Shown: positions 43,103 through 53,832 of the stretch, one piece after another | How positions within the stretch are numbered: position 1 is the stretch's first letter | How the letters are laid out: each line of letters starts with the position of its first letter | NCBI RefSeq assembly: GCF_958298935.1 | Contig: NC_084930.1 | Coordinates: 25,580,001 to 25,644,000 of the forward strand | Direction of reading: 5' to 3' | Origin: Phragmites australis | Taxonomy: Eukaryota; Streptophyta; Magnoliopsida; Poales; Poaceae | DNA: 64,000 bases | Notes under the pieces: model-generated | The model's input: the letters and a program-made list of their open reading frames with translations, nothing else | Told to the model about the DNA's origin: nothing | Databases searched by the model: none | Program-made: the position numbers and the translations under genes

Positions 43103-45192
43103 GGGAAAACATTCATATTGCCTCACTTAACTATTGCTCAAGTCTGTTTGTACCCCCAAATCGTAAAACCAGATATTTCACCTCCTCTAACTATTCAAAC
43201 CGGTGCAATTTACCCCCTTAATTGGTTTTGATGGTGGTTTCATCATACTAGCGACAACTCAGCCTGCCCTGTCGGCAGCGTCTCGCTGACATGGCATTGG
43301 CCTTGATGACTCAGCAGCTAGTTTCTCATCCGTCGGGCCACCACGATGAGGCCCGTAGGGTGCATTGCCACGGGTGCGTGTCCGTCTGCGCACATGCACA
43401 GCTCCATGAGCAGCGCCATCGTCAGCTCTGTCACACAACTCTCTCCCGCTCCAGAGCCTAGTGATGATGGCACCACAAGCTCTAGCACTATAGCTTCGTG
43501 CACTGCGCTGGCCTCCATGATCAACGCATGGTTCCAACCAATGGGCACGCATGCAAGAGCACGCACAACGCCACGTGCATCGTGCCTGGGGACACCCGAT
43601 CACGCACCATGACCGTGATGGCATGGAAGAGCTTCAGCCTCAATCTCCCAAGGACCAAAGCACTAGCCTCCTCGGTCATGGACTCCAGCAGCTGCACCGC
43701 GCTCACTCTTGCTGCGCCACCGGGACGTGGTTCAAAGTCTACGAGCATGTTGATCAACGCATTAACGAGGTCGTGGCTGTCGGCTACAAGCGGTCAGAGC
43801 TCGTCCTGAATACATCGAGCACGCGGACGAGAGCCAAGCACACTTCGACAGTTGGTATGTTGAAACTCCCCTGATTACCGAGGTTGCTCTTGATTTTGGC
43901 ACAGGACACGATATGGTAGAACACGTGCTGGAGTACACCAGCATCCACCATGTACCACTACACCATCTTGCTTTCCGAAGCCACCTCAGCACCTTACAAA
44001 GCACATCATCCGGCGGTTAACATGCTGATGACAACAACTTCTTGACAATGTCGGTTGCAACATACAGCTTCTCTCGTTACACTAGTGTCTAAATTCGGAC
44101 ACCAAGACTGGATGAGCCTCCAGAGTGTGTGGTTGGGGTGAGGTCGGCGAGGGAGAGTAGCACAAGATTAGTCAACCAGAAATTTATCTTTCCAATTACA
44201 CATGGAAATCATCATTTTGATTATTTTAGTATTCCAGTCCCGACTCTATTTGATCCATGTAGTCATCGTCGTACCCTCCGTGTGCCTTTCTTCTCCAAGT
44301 CTGGCGGCAAGCTCACCGTGTTGATCTTTGTTCTCGGTGAGCCCTGTCCTGATCCCTTGCAGCCACAACACCTTGGTGACACCCTCAGTTCAGCTGTGAG
44401 CTCACCTTCGTTGCCTCTCTATTGAAGCAGTGCCGCGACGAGCTTCATCACCAGCTGCTGCCATCCACTGTCGCCCCACTGACATGATGCCTACTGAGGC
44501 CACCCACGGCCTCAATGCGCCATGAGCGTGCTTACGCACCCCTTCACCATCATGCCCCTGCACAACAACTTGACATCGTAGTTCGATCGTGGCCGCCATC
44601 GCCATTGACTGAGAGACCCCATCGTTGATCCCCTTCGTTTTGTGCGCACCTCGCATCATCTCCGGCCGAGCCAAGCTCACTTGTGGCTCCCTCACATCGG
44701 CACGGTGCCGGGGAGCTACTCCCCTATCTCCTACCGTAGCCTCATCGCCGCCATCCACCAGTGCGCCACAGCCGCCATCCACCAGTGCGCCACAGCCGCC
44801 ATCTCCTTGTCGGTGTGCATGCCTCCATGCATCATAGCCAAGGGTGAGTCTGTAGGCGTGACCACCTCTGTACTGTCCATCATTGACCCCAAGCCCCAGC
44901 TGCCAGTGACGCCAAAGAGCAGGGAGAGGAGCAGTGTGGGGAGGACGTTCTGCCATAGCTCTGATCTGGTTTCTTTTTTTTTAGAGAAAGAAAAGAGGGA
45001 AGAAGAAGAAATGAGATGTCATATGACATGTGGGGCCCACTGCTACGTAGGATGAAATCACCATCAAAACCAGTTAAAGAGGTAAATTGCACCAGTTTAA
45101 ATAGTAGGTGGATCTAGGATATCTGGTTTTATGGTTTAAGATGTACAAACGGACTCGAGTAATAGTTGAGTGAGACAATATTGATTTTTTCC
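43103..45192. mobile_element. Mutator-like element B (2.1 kb) carrying a gene fragment
   Basis: The left end GGGAAAACATTCATATTGCC and the reverse complement of the right end (AGGAAAAAATCAATATTGTC) pair over about 150 bp. Shared words are CTCACT.AACTATT.CTC.AGTC, GTTTGTAC, AAACCAGATAT and CCGGTGCAATTTAC. The ends are close to those of element A, so the two are related. The insertion is in a poly-T tract, which hides any target duplication. 44380-44960 is the inverted counterpart of 41190-41760 in element A. The left half carries a U-box/ARM fragment on the - strand. Confidence 0.65.
43318..43790 (-). pseudogene. U-box E3 ligase ARM-repeat fragment captured in element B
   Basis: The - strand reads DLVNALINMLVDFE, RVSAVQLLESMTEEASALVL, GRLRLKLFHAITVMVRDRVS, VLLHACP. 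After a frameshift near 43550 it reads IMEASAVHEAIVLEL, VTELTMALLMELCMCADGHA and MHPTGLIVVARRM. The order and wording (ELT..LL..LC.CADGRA....HP.GIAVV.K+) match the armadillo-repeat half of plant U-box ligases of the PUB22/23/24 and PUB25/26 group. The N-terminal U-box is absent. The frameshift and a stop upstream (at about 43790) make it non-coding for a full protein. Family identified from recalled motifs. Confidence 0.6.
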
Positions 45193-45611
45193 TTTTTTTC
45201 CTATTCGGGCTTTGGCCTGGCCGAGCCAAGTTTACTCACGTCTACTACAGGCTTGGATTATCGCATATGCGACTGGGAACCCACATTGACACATGCTCAC
45301 TTTTTATTTTCTATTAGATAGAGTTCGCTTGCCACCATGATCATCTTCCATGTCAAGATCGAACCATTGTTGAGCATTGTGGCTAGCCCGCCGACTCGCC
45401 TAACATGCTGAGCATCGACCCTGCTCCTCCTCCTCCTGAACCTCGCTAAATGCGCACCTCCCGACTCACCCCCTCCTAGATGTGGTCACTCCTGACCACC
45501 ATTGTTGTCGTCGCACGTTGCTGCCTCTTTCTTCTTGTAGCCCTCACCTGCAACAAGGCTCACTGTCAAAGCCATACCCACAACCTACCGGAGAGGAGGA
45601 AGACATATGTG
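45193..45611. other. Left flank of the copia element
   Basis: C-rich, no recognisable gene. It is continuous in origin with 52583 onward, since the copia element inserted between them. Confidence 0.4.
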
Positions 45612-45616
45612 TGGAA

Positions 45617-46135
45617 TGTTGGAAAATAACTTATTGATGCAAGTTTCTTATCTTTTCATTTTGTCTTTGAGTCAAAGCGTGTGTTTCCATGCATGTATGG
45701 GGTATGCGCAATAGGTATAGGACTAAAATGTAGGACAAGATGTGTGTCATGTTAGTACAAATTTCGTGGCCCATGTTGGATGTGACGTGCGATGCAGCTC
45801 AAGTTGCGAAGCATGAGTGCATGTAAGAGTCCAGGTGCAGGAGTTCGAGTCTATAAATAAGAGAAGAAGAAAACTCAAAAAGTCACGATGTTAAGTGGCA
45901 CAAATCTCTCTCTCTCTCTCTCTCTCTCGCTTTGTCTCGCATCAGTGTGCTTTTACGTTCCCGTGACCAACTCGTGTGAGTGGTCGCTAGCAATTCTTGA
46001 GTGGTCGAGGAGTGATCGTGAGTGTTCAAGGAGTGGGGTCGAGGAGTGATCGTGAGTACTCATGAGTGATCAAGGAGTGGTCGTTTGCATTCTTTCGTGC
46101 GCTCATGAGTGCCCGAAAAGGATTGTAGGCCAACA
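45617..46135 (+). repeat. 5' LTR of the copia element (519 bp)
   Basis: Contains a TATA box (CTATAAATAAGAG, about 45851-45863), a (CT)n microsatellite at about 45905-45928 and several GAGTGGTCGAGGAGTG-like subrepeats near the right end. It exceeds the 3' LTR by 75 bp mainly because of the CT tract and extra subrepeats. Confidence 0.93.
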
Positions 46136-46137
46136 AG

Positions 46138-46149
46138 TGGTATCAGAGC
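46138..46149 (+). other. Primer-binding site (initiator Met tRNA)
   Basis: TGGTATCAGAGC, two bases after the LTR end. Confidence 0.9.
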
Positions 46150-46296
46150 CTGGCTCTCCGCTCCTGCACCATGCCGGAATCATGGGCTCAGGGAGGCTCG
46201 AAGCTTTCCACGACTTCGCAATAATGCGGATGTCGCGGGTTTCCCTCTCCCCTTCTGCATTGAGGATGGAACCATGATGATGGTGGTTGTGCGCTC

Positions 46297-46916
46297 ATGA
46301 TGCAACATACGGTACGAGAGGTCGGAGGCTTAGTGTTGTATCCAACATTCACTCGAACGAACTACGGTGACGCTCCAAGCTCGTGGGCTGTGGGGCGCCA
46401 TCAACATCGATGCCACCGAGGAACAAAAGATTGGATGGCGCTAGAGGCCATTCTTTGGGCGGTTCTGTCGAAGATGATGTCCGTGCTGGTGAGCAAACCC
46501 ACCGCCAAGGAGTCTTGGGATAGCCTCAAGGCTATGTGTGTTGGCACCGATCACATGCGGAAAGCGAAAGCCCAGCAGCTCTGCAAGGAGTATGAGGCGA
46601 TCGAGTTCCATGACGGCTAGGTGGTGGAGGATTTCGCGTTGCGGCTGAGCGGTCTGGTGAACCACATGGAGACTGTTTGTGAGGTCGTTGATGAAACAAC
46701 TATTCTCAAAAAGTACCTGCGTGTGGTGCCTCCTAGGTTTTCGCATATTGCCCTATCCATTGAAACCCTCTTTGATTTGTCCACTCTGTCCATTGAGGAG
46801 GTGACCGGCCACCTGAAGGCCATCGAGGATCGTTGCATGCAAGCTGATCCAACAAATGTGAGCGGGCAACTCCTGTTCACTGAGTTAGAGTGGATGATGC
46901 AGTTAAAAGACTAGCA
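46297..46916 (+). pseudogene. Copia gag (UBN2-type) remnant
   Basis: The first frame contains ALEAILWAVLSKMMSVLVSK and AKAQQLCKEYEAIEF, then a TAG at 46618. The next frame continues with VEDFALRLSGLVNHMET and ALSIETLFDLSTLSIEEVTG. These are hallmark phrases of the grass copia gag_UBN2 domain. The TAG and the disturbed N-terminus disable it. Confidence 0.8.
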
Positions 46917-47058
46917 TCTGAGGGAGGGCTCCTCCAACTCAGGCAAGGGTGGTGGATGTGCAAGCCGTTGTGGAAAGCCGAGTCGCAAGAAGGGCAATTC
47001 CAATGGCCGGTATACCTTGCACAGGGTGATGACGATGAGCCGAGCCTGCTGATGGCAC

Positions 47059-47400
47059 ATGTGTGCACCCTCCCTCACCGACTCAGATGAGCTAACATGC
47101 CCAGGATACGTCGAGCTCGATGAGACTCGAGAGCAGGTGAACCTTAGTTGTGAAGGAAAGGGCCAGAGCGATGTGTGGTATCTGGACACCGGCGCCATCA
47201 ATCACATAACCAGCAACGGCGATGCGTTCACAGAGCTCGACACTGGTATTGTCAACTTGATCAAGTTCAGGGATAGCTCTATCATCGACATCCGAGGCCG
47301 TGGAATGGTGTTGTTCAAGTGCAAGAACGATGAGCATCGCACCATCATGGATGTGTACTTCATCCCCAAGCTGAAGAGCAACATCATTAGCATTGCTTAG
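47059..47400 (+). pseudogene. Copia protease region
   Basis: WYLDTGAINHITSN carries the aspartic-protease Asp-Thr-Gly motif. It is followed by the typical GRGMVLFKCKN.EHRTI.DVYFIPKLKSNIISI stretch that leads into the pre-integrase domain. A TAG follows at 47398-47400. Confidence 0.8.
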
Positions 47401-48420
47401 CTCAACGAGCAAGGCTTCCAAGCATTGGTCGAAGGGGGAATGTTGCGGATCTAAGACCAGGAATGTCGTCTTCTCGCCAAGATAATGTGCTCCAAGAACC
47501 GGTTGTATACGATTAAACTAAACATCACACAATCGGTGTACCTCGGCGCGTAGCAAGATGATGAGGTATGGCTTTGGCATGCCCTTTAGTCATTTGCACT
47601 TTGACACGCTAAAAAAGTTGGTGCACCACGAGATGGTGCGTGGTTTGTCAGCGATCGTCCATGTCGGTGAGGGCTACAACAGCTTTCTCACTGGAAAGCA
47701 ACAATGTGTTGCATTCTCGCTGGAGGCCAACTACTGAGCCGAGAGTCTCCTAGACCTCATGCATGGTGATCTATGTGGGTCCATCACTCTACTGGCAAAT
47801 GGTGGGAGGCACTACTTCCTATTGTTGTGGATGATCACGACAGCTACATGTGACTACATTTGCTGACCAACAAGGATGAGGCGGCCACGGCGATCAAGGA
47901 ATTCCAAACGTGCATCGAGATGAAGACCGGACGACAGCTATGTGTGCTGTAGACTAATTTGGGTGGTGAATTCACAACGGTTGAGTTTGAACGGTACTGC
48001 ACTGAGCAGGGAGTCGAGCTCCATCTCACAACACCATACTCCCCACAACATAATGGTGTTGTGGAATGACGCAACTAGACCAACGTTGGGATGGCACACT
48101 GTCTGCTCAAGGCGAAGTAGATGCCAGCGACGTTTTAGGGAGAGGTAGTGACCACAACGATTTTCCTCCTCAACCGGTTGCCAACCAAGAGTCTAAGCGG
48201 CATGACCCCGTTCGAGGCTTGGCATGGGAAGAAGCCTAATGTCTCATTCATGCACATGTTTGGTTGTATGGCGCATGTCATGGTGACCAAGCCGAACCTA
48301 CAGAAGCTTAATGATCGTAGCTTACCAATGGTGTTCCTAAGATACAAGCTAGGGACCAAGGTGTACAAGTTGTTCGACCCGCAAACACGACGTGTTTCAC
48401 GTCTCTCGTGATGTGATCTT
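47401..48420 (+). pseudogene. Copia pre-integrase and integrase remnant
   Basis: The text VWLWHARFSHLHFDTLKKLV (with a frameshift) marks the zinc-binding pre-integrase part. GGEFTTVEFERYC, LHLTTPYSPQHNGVVE and RLPTKSLSGMTPFEAWHGKK mark the integrase core. The second catalytic Asp appears as Asn (TNLGGEF instead of TD.GGEF) and is preceded by a TAG. At least five stops interrupt the domain. Confidence 0.75.
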
Positions 48421-48844
48421 TAATGAAAGAGGTGCTACAACTAGTCAATGACAGATGAGCCAGTGACCACTAGCCTCGACAGTGACTTCACCATCGAGTA
48501 CGCAGGGTAGCAGAGGTCAGAGGTGGTGCTGGAGGTTCCAGCTCATGTCACAACCACATGTCTACCTGCCGCGGCCAAATGTCCACCTGGTGTGACGCCA
48601 GAGTGACCTGCTACAATGCCAGGGCGACCAACATCAACTCATTTTGCCACACCACTAGTTGATGCATCCTAGTATCTTAACACCGAACATTATGACGAGC
48701 CGCTCCGTTTCCACAACCATCAAGGACATCTTGGGCGACGCCACACCACATGGGCAGGCGGTCCGAGAACTCGACGAGGACGAGCTACACTTAGTGAGTG
48801 TAGAGGAGTTAGCCACCTTCATCGAGGTTGAGGGTGAGCTGTGC

Positions 48845-48961
48845 TAGCATCGTGCGATGCTGGAGGAGATGCGGTCGATCGAGGACAATGAGACATGGGA
48901 GCTCATCGATCCACCGATTGGACGTTGGTCGATCGGGTTGAAGTGGGTGTTCAAGGTGAAG
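48845..48961 (+). pseudogene. Copia reverse transcriptase, first segment
   Basis: Encodes the EEMRSIEDNETWELID..KWVFKVK entry of the copia RT (RVT_2) domain. It stops exactly at the TGAAG target site of the nested solo LTR. Confidence 0.75.
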
Positions 48962-49884
48962 TGATGAGTAATGTTGGCCTGATCTTCCGATAGGTAGAGA
49001 TAAGTCGGTGGGTGGAGAACTCGACGTTGATGATCCAAAGGCTTCGACCCGAACAGATCGTCTCCCTTGCAATCACTACACCATAGCTCCGTTGGTTATC
49101 AACCGTGTCGCGCGATTGACCTCGCCAAGAAGGCTCAATCCCTGCAAGCGTACCGAGAACACAAGCAAGAACGTAGAAGATGCAATCTGAAATATTGCAA
49201 ATAGAATTCAAGCACTCGAAGTTGGGGTTCCACAAACACTTGCGGCGGCCTAGTCGGTCCGGAACAAGAGCGAAAATCTCACAATCTGTGTGTAGATCAA
49301 TATCTAAGCAAAATCCAACCCTAATTAGGGTGGAGGGTACTGTATATAAAATACTAGGGTCAGCCAAGGACCCCTGGATGCGTCCCTAATGGACTCCGAC
49401 ACGTTACACGGCCCAACGGCCCAAAAGATGGTGGCGCAGCACCCTGATAGATTCTGGACGTCTACTTGTTTCGATGATTCCTGTTGACTCAGAAAGAATT
49501 TGGACATAGGACCAATCCCGTTCGAAAGCTTATCTCCTTAGCTTTCCAACCATGTGTAGAACGTCAAAAACGGAGTCCGTATACGTCCTGGGCGACGATT
49601 TTAGTGCAGGCTGGTCCTGGACTCCGAAACGGACTCGAACTTGATTGGACCTCCACCTTGGCTTGGGCGCCCTTGCTGTTCTTCTCCCATGTTCCTAAGT
49701 AACAATACATCATAATTATTCAGTTGACGTGCACGAGCTCATCCCATCCTTATCAAAATATAAAGGAACACTAAGGAACGAGCTCACCTCATGATTTAGT
49801 TGACGTGCACGAGCTCGTGTCAATGGACCTATTGTTGGAGGAATACTCAGTGTGTGTGTATCCGAAAGAGTGATATCCTCATCA
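48962..49884 (+). mobile_element. Nested solo LTR (923 bp) with TGAAG target duplication
   Basis: Begins TGATGAG and ends CTCATCA, perfect 7-bp inverted TG...CA termini. TGAAG flanks it at 48957-48961 and 49885-49889. It contains a TATA-like GTATATAAAATAC (about 49339-49351), giving + orientation, but no internal coding or primer site. It is therefore an LTR left after unequal recombination. A 20-bp word (AGTTGACGTGCACGAGCTC) recurs near 49721 and 49798 in its right part. Family not recognised. Confidence 0.88.
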
Positions 49885-49977
49885 TGAAGTATGATGAGAA
49901 CGGTGAACTGTTAAAGCACAAGGCATGTCTCGTGGTGAAAGGCTACATTCAGTATGAGGGTCTCGACCAGTGGCGGA
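49885..49977 (+). pseudogene. Copia reverse transcriptase, second segment
   Basis: A short RT piece (KHKACLVVKGYIQYEG) lies between the two nested insertions, in frame with the first segment across the TGAAG duplication. Confidence 0.75.
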
Positions 49978-50827
49978 TCCAGACAAACAAAGTAGGTAGG
50001 GCGAACTTTAAGAAGAGATTAAAAAAATACCGTAATTAAGACAATAGGTAGGCGAGGTGAAAAGATCTTCAACATAAATCGATAAAACCATATGAACCTG
50101 CAAAATGGAATGGAAAAGAACCGAAGGTAAATATATATGCAATTATGCAAATATGCCAAATGTAACCTCACGCATAGCCGCAGCCCGCACGGGGCATGGC
50201 CGCACGCATGGCCGCAGGCCGCATGGCCGCACGCACGACCACAGGCCGCAAGGCACACGCACGGCCGCACGCACGACCGCAGGCCGCAAGGCGCACGCAC
50301 GGCCGCAGCCTGCCCGCCGCAGCGTCGGCCGCACGCCGCACTCTCGCGCGCCCGTCGAGGCGGCCGCGCCCGCCCGCCCAGCGCGCGCCCGCCCGTCGCG
50401 CTCACGGCCACCGTGCGCACCCGCCTAGCGCACGCCTGCCTGCCGCGCTCGCGAGTCGCGCCCGCCGCGCCTGCCCGCTTGCCTTCGCGCGCCTGCCCGC
50501 CCGACGCCCGTCGCGGCTGCCGCGCCTACCCGCCCAGCGCGCGCTCGCCCGCCACGCTCGCGCCCGTCGAGGCCGCCGCACTCGCACCCCGCCCGCCTGC
50601 CTGGCCGCCCGGCGCCCGCAGCACACCCGCCGCCGCAGCACGCCCAAACTGAAACACCACAACAGGGAGAACAGCTGAGATTAGGGTTGCATTCATTTGC
50701 ATTTTGTGGGCTGTGAATTGTGTGGGCCTGGGCCACTCAACCAGTGGGCCTCACAGGCCAGGACAACACCACGCTGGGGAGCTCAGGCGGCCGCCCAGGC
50801 TCGTCCTAGCGGTGGATCCGCCCCTGG
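49978..50827. mobile_element. Nested hAT-type element (850 bp) with 8-bp target duplication
   Basis: The left end CAGTGGCGGATCCAG and the right end TGGATCCGCCCCTG (rc CAGGGGCGGATCCA) are terminal inverted repeats with one mismatch in 14. The 8-bp duplication GTCTCGAC lies at 49970-49977 and 50828-50835. Both are diagnostic of hAT insertion. It has no transposase. The interior 50165-50640 is an extreme GC-rich tract built of GCCGCACGCACG-like and GCCCGCC-like units. This produces long Arg/Pro/Ala open frames on both strands that I regard as artefacts. Confidence 0.92.
50165..50640. repeat. GC-rich low-complexity tract inside the hAT element
   Basis: CGCACGGCCGCA, GGCCGCA and later CGCCCGCC words repeat irregularly. 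Composition is far above the flanks, suggesting a captured or amplified simple sequence. Confidence 0.8.
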
Positions 50828-51290
50828 TCTCGACTTTGAAGAAGTGTCCACACCCATTGCGCGAATGGAATTGATACTCGCAGTGCTGGCACTGGCGGTG
50901 CACAAGGACCGGTCTTTTCACCATATGGACGTGAAGTCCACATTCCTGAACAGGGAGCTCACTAAGGAGGTCAACATGTAGAAGCCACCAAGTTTTATCG
51001 TCGAGCATCAAGAGCACAAGGTGTTGCAGCTGCGAAAGGCACTATACGGGCGCCTAACACCTCGTGCCTGGAACACCAAGCTGTATGCAAGCCTCATCTC
51101 ATTGGGCTTCATCAGGTATGCCAGAGCACGCTCTGTACACATGTTACACCAGATCAGATCTACTAATCGTTGGCATATACATTGATGATTTGATCATCAC
51201 CGGGTCAAGCCATGGTGACATTGACAAGTTCAAGCACGAGATACATCAATGTTACACATGAGTGATCTTGGGCTACTCACTTACTACCTT
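50828..51290 (+). pseudogene. Copia reverse transcriptase, third segment
   Basis: Contains HHMDVKSTFLNREL (catalytic Asp of motif A) and, after a stop and frameshifts, IYIDDLIITGSS (the YxDD active site, about 51175-51205). The phrase LRKALYGRLTPRAWNTKL corresponds to the family's KALYGLKQAPRAW. Confidence 0.8.
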
Positions 51291-51379
51291 GAGATTGAGG
51301 TGAATTAGGGTGAGGGTGGCATCATGCTATGCCAGAGCGCTTATGCAAGCAAGCTTTTGGAGAGGAGCGACATTGAGGG

Positions 51380-52124
51380 GTGCAACCCCTATCTTGCACC
51401 GATGGAGGAGTGGTTGAAGCTTTCCTAGGAGAGCATGGCACCACCAGTTGACACGATGCACTACTAGAGCATCATTGGTGGTCTGCACTATCTGGTTCAC
51501 ACACGGCCAGACATCGCATTTGTCGTGGGGTATGTCAGCCGGTACATGGAGTATCCGCGGGAAGATAACTACACAACGATCAAGCATCTCCTCCGCTATG
51601 TGGCTGGTACTCGTGACTACAACGTTGTTTATAAGAAGGAAGGAGGAGTCACATTGACGCTGATAGGGTACAGTGACAGTGACATGGTCAGCAACCTTGA
51701 TGGCCAAAAGAGCACGACCAGCGTTCTCTTCCTCCTCAGCCACAGTCACATCTCCTGGTAATCACAGAAGAAGAGAGTGGTCGCACTCACCACATGCAAA
51801 AAAGAATACATAGCTGCGGCTATGATCGCTTGCTAGGGAGTTTGGCTTGCTTGGTTACTATGCGAGCTCACCAGCGAAGAGCTTCAAGCACTGATATTGA
51901 TGGTAGACAACAAATCTTCCATCTCACTTAGCAAGAATCCAGTCCTTGACGACATGAGCAAATATATTGACACTCGTTATCACTTCATACGTGATTGTGT
52001 CAATGGAGGACAGATCAACATCGAGCTTGCAGACATCCTAGCCAAACCACTCGGCCGCGTTCGATTCCAGGAGCTTCGTGCAAGGATTGGCGTGATCGAA
52101 ATAAACACAGTGCAACAAGATTAG
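51380..52124 (+). pseudogene. Copia RNase H remnant
   Basis: Shows RPDIAFVVGYVSRYME, GYSDSDMV, KKEYIAAAMIAC, LMVDNKSSISLSKNPV, IDTRYHFIRDCV and LADILAKPLGRVRFQELR, all in the expected order. Stops occur after HISW, after IAC and near the start. The final frame ends with TAG at 52122-52124, just before the PPT. Confidence 0.8.
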
Positions 52125-52133
52125 GGTGGAGTT
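52125..52133 (+). other. Polypurine tract of the copia element
   Basis: AGGGTGGAGTT-like purine run directly abuts the 3' LTR. Confidence 0.7.
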
Positions 52134-52577
52134 TGTTGGAAAATAACTCGTTGATGCCAGTTTTTTATCTTTTCCTTTTGTGTTTGAGTCAAAGCGCATG
52201 TTTTCATGCATGTATGGGATGTGTGGACAAGATGTGTGTCATGTTAGTATCACTTTCGTGCCCCACATTGGATATGACGTGCGACGCAGCGCAAGTTGCG
52301 GAGCATGGGTGCATGTAAGAGTCTAGGTGCATGAGTTCGAGTCTATAAATAAGAGAAGAAGAAAACCCAAAAGGTCACGGTGGTTAAGTGGCATAAATAT
52401 TTGTCTCTCACTCTCGCATTAGTGTGCTTCTGTGTTCCTGTGACCAGCTCATGTAAGTGGTCGCTAGCCATTCTTGAGTGGTCGAGGAGTGGTCGTGAGT
52501 ACTCGCAAGTGGTCGAGGAGTGGTCGTTTGTGTTCTTCTGTGCGCTCGTGAGTTCCCAGAAAGGATTTAAGCCAACA
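52134..52577 (+). repeat. 3' LTR of the copia element (444 bp)
   Basis: Same start, TATA region (CTATAAATAAGAG, about 52342-52354) and end as the 5' LTR. It is followed by the target duplication TGGAA. Confidence 0.93.
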
Positions 52578-52582
52578 TGGAA

Positions 52583-53832
52583 CATGTGTTTTGTGCCTCG
52601 AACAATTTTTTCATGGTGGAACACTTTTTCCCTTGATTCTAACATTTTTGTATGGAAAGGGGATCTTGCCGAAGGGGCTCACTGGCATCAGAGAAGGCAC
52701 CTTCGAGGTAGAGAGAGAGGGTGAGGTGCTATGGCATGCTGGTAGTGTGGTGGGGCATTGGAGTGATGCAAGTGCTGCTAGGCCTGGCGACAACGATGTG
52801 GGTGTCTAGTTGGGTTTGCGACTGTGGGCTACAGGTCATATGCTACGCATAGTCTTCCTTGCTGGACCATGGGAGTTCGTCTACTATTATTTGAATAGAA
52901 GATATATTTGCATTTTAGAAACTACTGTTTTATTCAAAAGTGGCAAAATTTATTATTTATACTATAAAGTGCGAGTTTTCCCATAATTGTTTCTCACCCA
53001 ACAAGTATCTACCCAAATCAGTTTGATGGCATTGGATCCGCTGCACAATTTCCATCCAACAGCATGCATGGGCAGTGACCCCACCAGTCCACGTAGGTCC
53101 ACGTCCATCCACACGCAAGCACGACGTAGTTTCACACGAAATGCCTGCGCTTGGCCCTCCTTCACGCCACTAATCTCACCTACGTTGTTTCTACCCACAT
53201 CTCCCCTCCCCCAATGCCCTCCCCAAGCCACCATTTCTACTCCTCCATCCCCGTCCACGATTCACGTGCCCCTCTGCTCCTACTTGTGGCGCTCCGCATC
53301 CTCCTCGCCTGCCTCTCCCCTCTTGCCCCGTCCTCACTATATCCTCCCCCACACCACCTCCCACACGGACGCTCCTCGTTGACCCCCCTGTTGTCCTCCC
53401 TCTCCGATGATGATGTCCTGGTCGACCCCTCAATCCCACCTCCTCTGCACCCTCTAGCCGCTGCAATACCACGTCCGCCCCTGCATCGCCCCCACCGTCA
53501 GCAAGCCTAGACGCACACCCTACCTCCCCTTTCCCTCCGCCTGATGACTCCTCCTCCCACTCGTACCCCACCCCCGCCGTATCAAATGCCGAGAGAGACA
53601 AGAGACACAAACGAAAGAAGGAGAGATCATCATTGCCAAATCGTGCCGATGTTGAGCTCCTTATCAAGAAATCATGCTCCAATGTTCCTGAAACGAGTGC
53701 CTGCCCACAACATCGAAGTAGAATTGAGAGGCTGAATCGATTTCCTCTTAGATTGAGCAGTAGACATCCATCCATAGGTGGTTTGATTTCTTCATTTACA
53801 AAATCTATATTTGCTTGGATGGATTAAACTCG
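52583..53832. other. Right flank of the copia element, unassigned
   Basis: A 72-codon + frame at 52591-52809 (IREGTFEVEREGEVLWHAG) reads like real protein, but I cannot place it, and it begins only 14 bp after the copia insertion. 53100-53550 is C-rich low-complexity with spurious Pro/Ser frames on the + strand and a 194-codon Gly-rich shadow on the - strand. No gene is supported. Confidence 0.35.

Larger units (their letters stand above)
45617..52577 (+). mobile_element. Ty1/copia element with both LTRs and TSD, carrying two nested insertions
   Basis: The LTRs 45617-46135 and 52134-52577 both start TGTTGGAAAATAAC and end (G)CCAACA. The 5-bp target duplication TGGAA lies at 45612-45616 and 52578-52582. 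The order PBS, gag, protease, integrase, RT, RNase H, PPT is the copia order. All frames have stops or frameshifts, so it is dead. RT is split by a solo LTR (48962-49884) and a hAT element (49978-50827). Without these the element would be about 5.2 kb, a usual copia size. Confidence 0.95.

Noticed and set aside
50019..50736. Long overlapping Arg/Pro/Ala-rich frames on both strands
   Set aside because: They come from the GC-rich simple tract in the hAT element. Open frames on all strands are expected at such composition.
53191..53775. 194-codon Gly/Arg-rich frame on the - strand
   Set aside because: It lies over a C-rich low-complexity stretch, has no recognisable domain and competes with equally open + strand frames.
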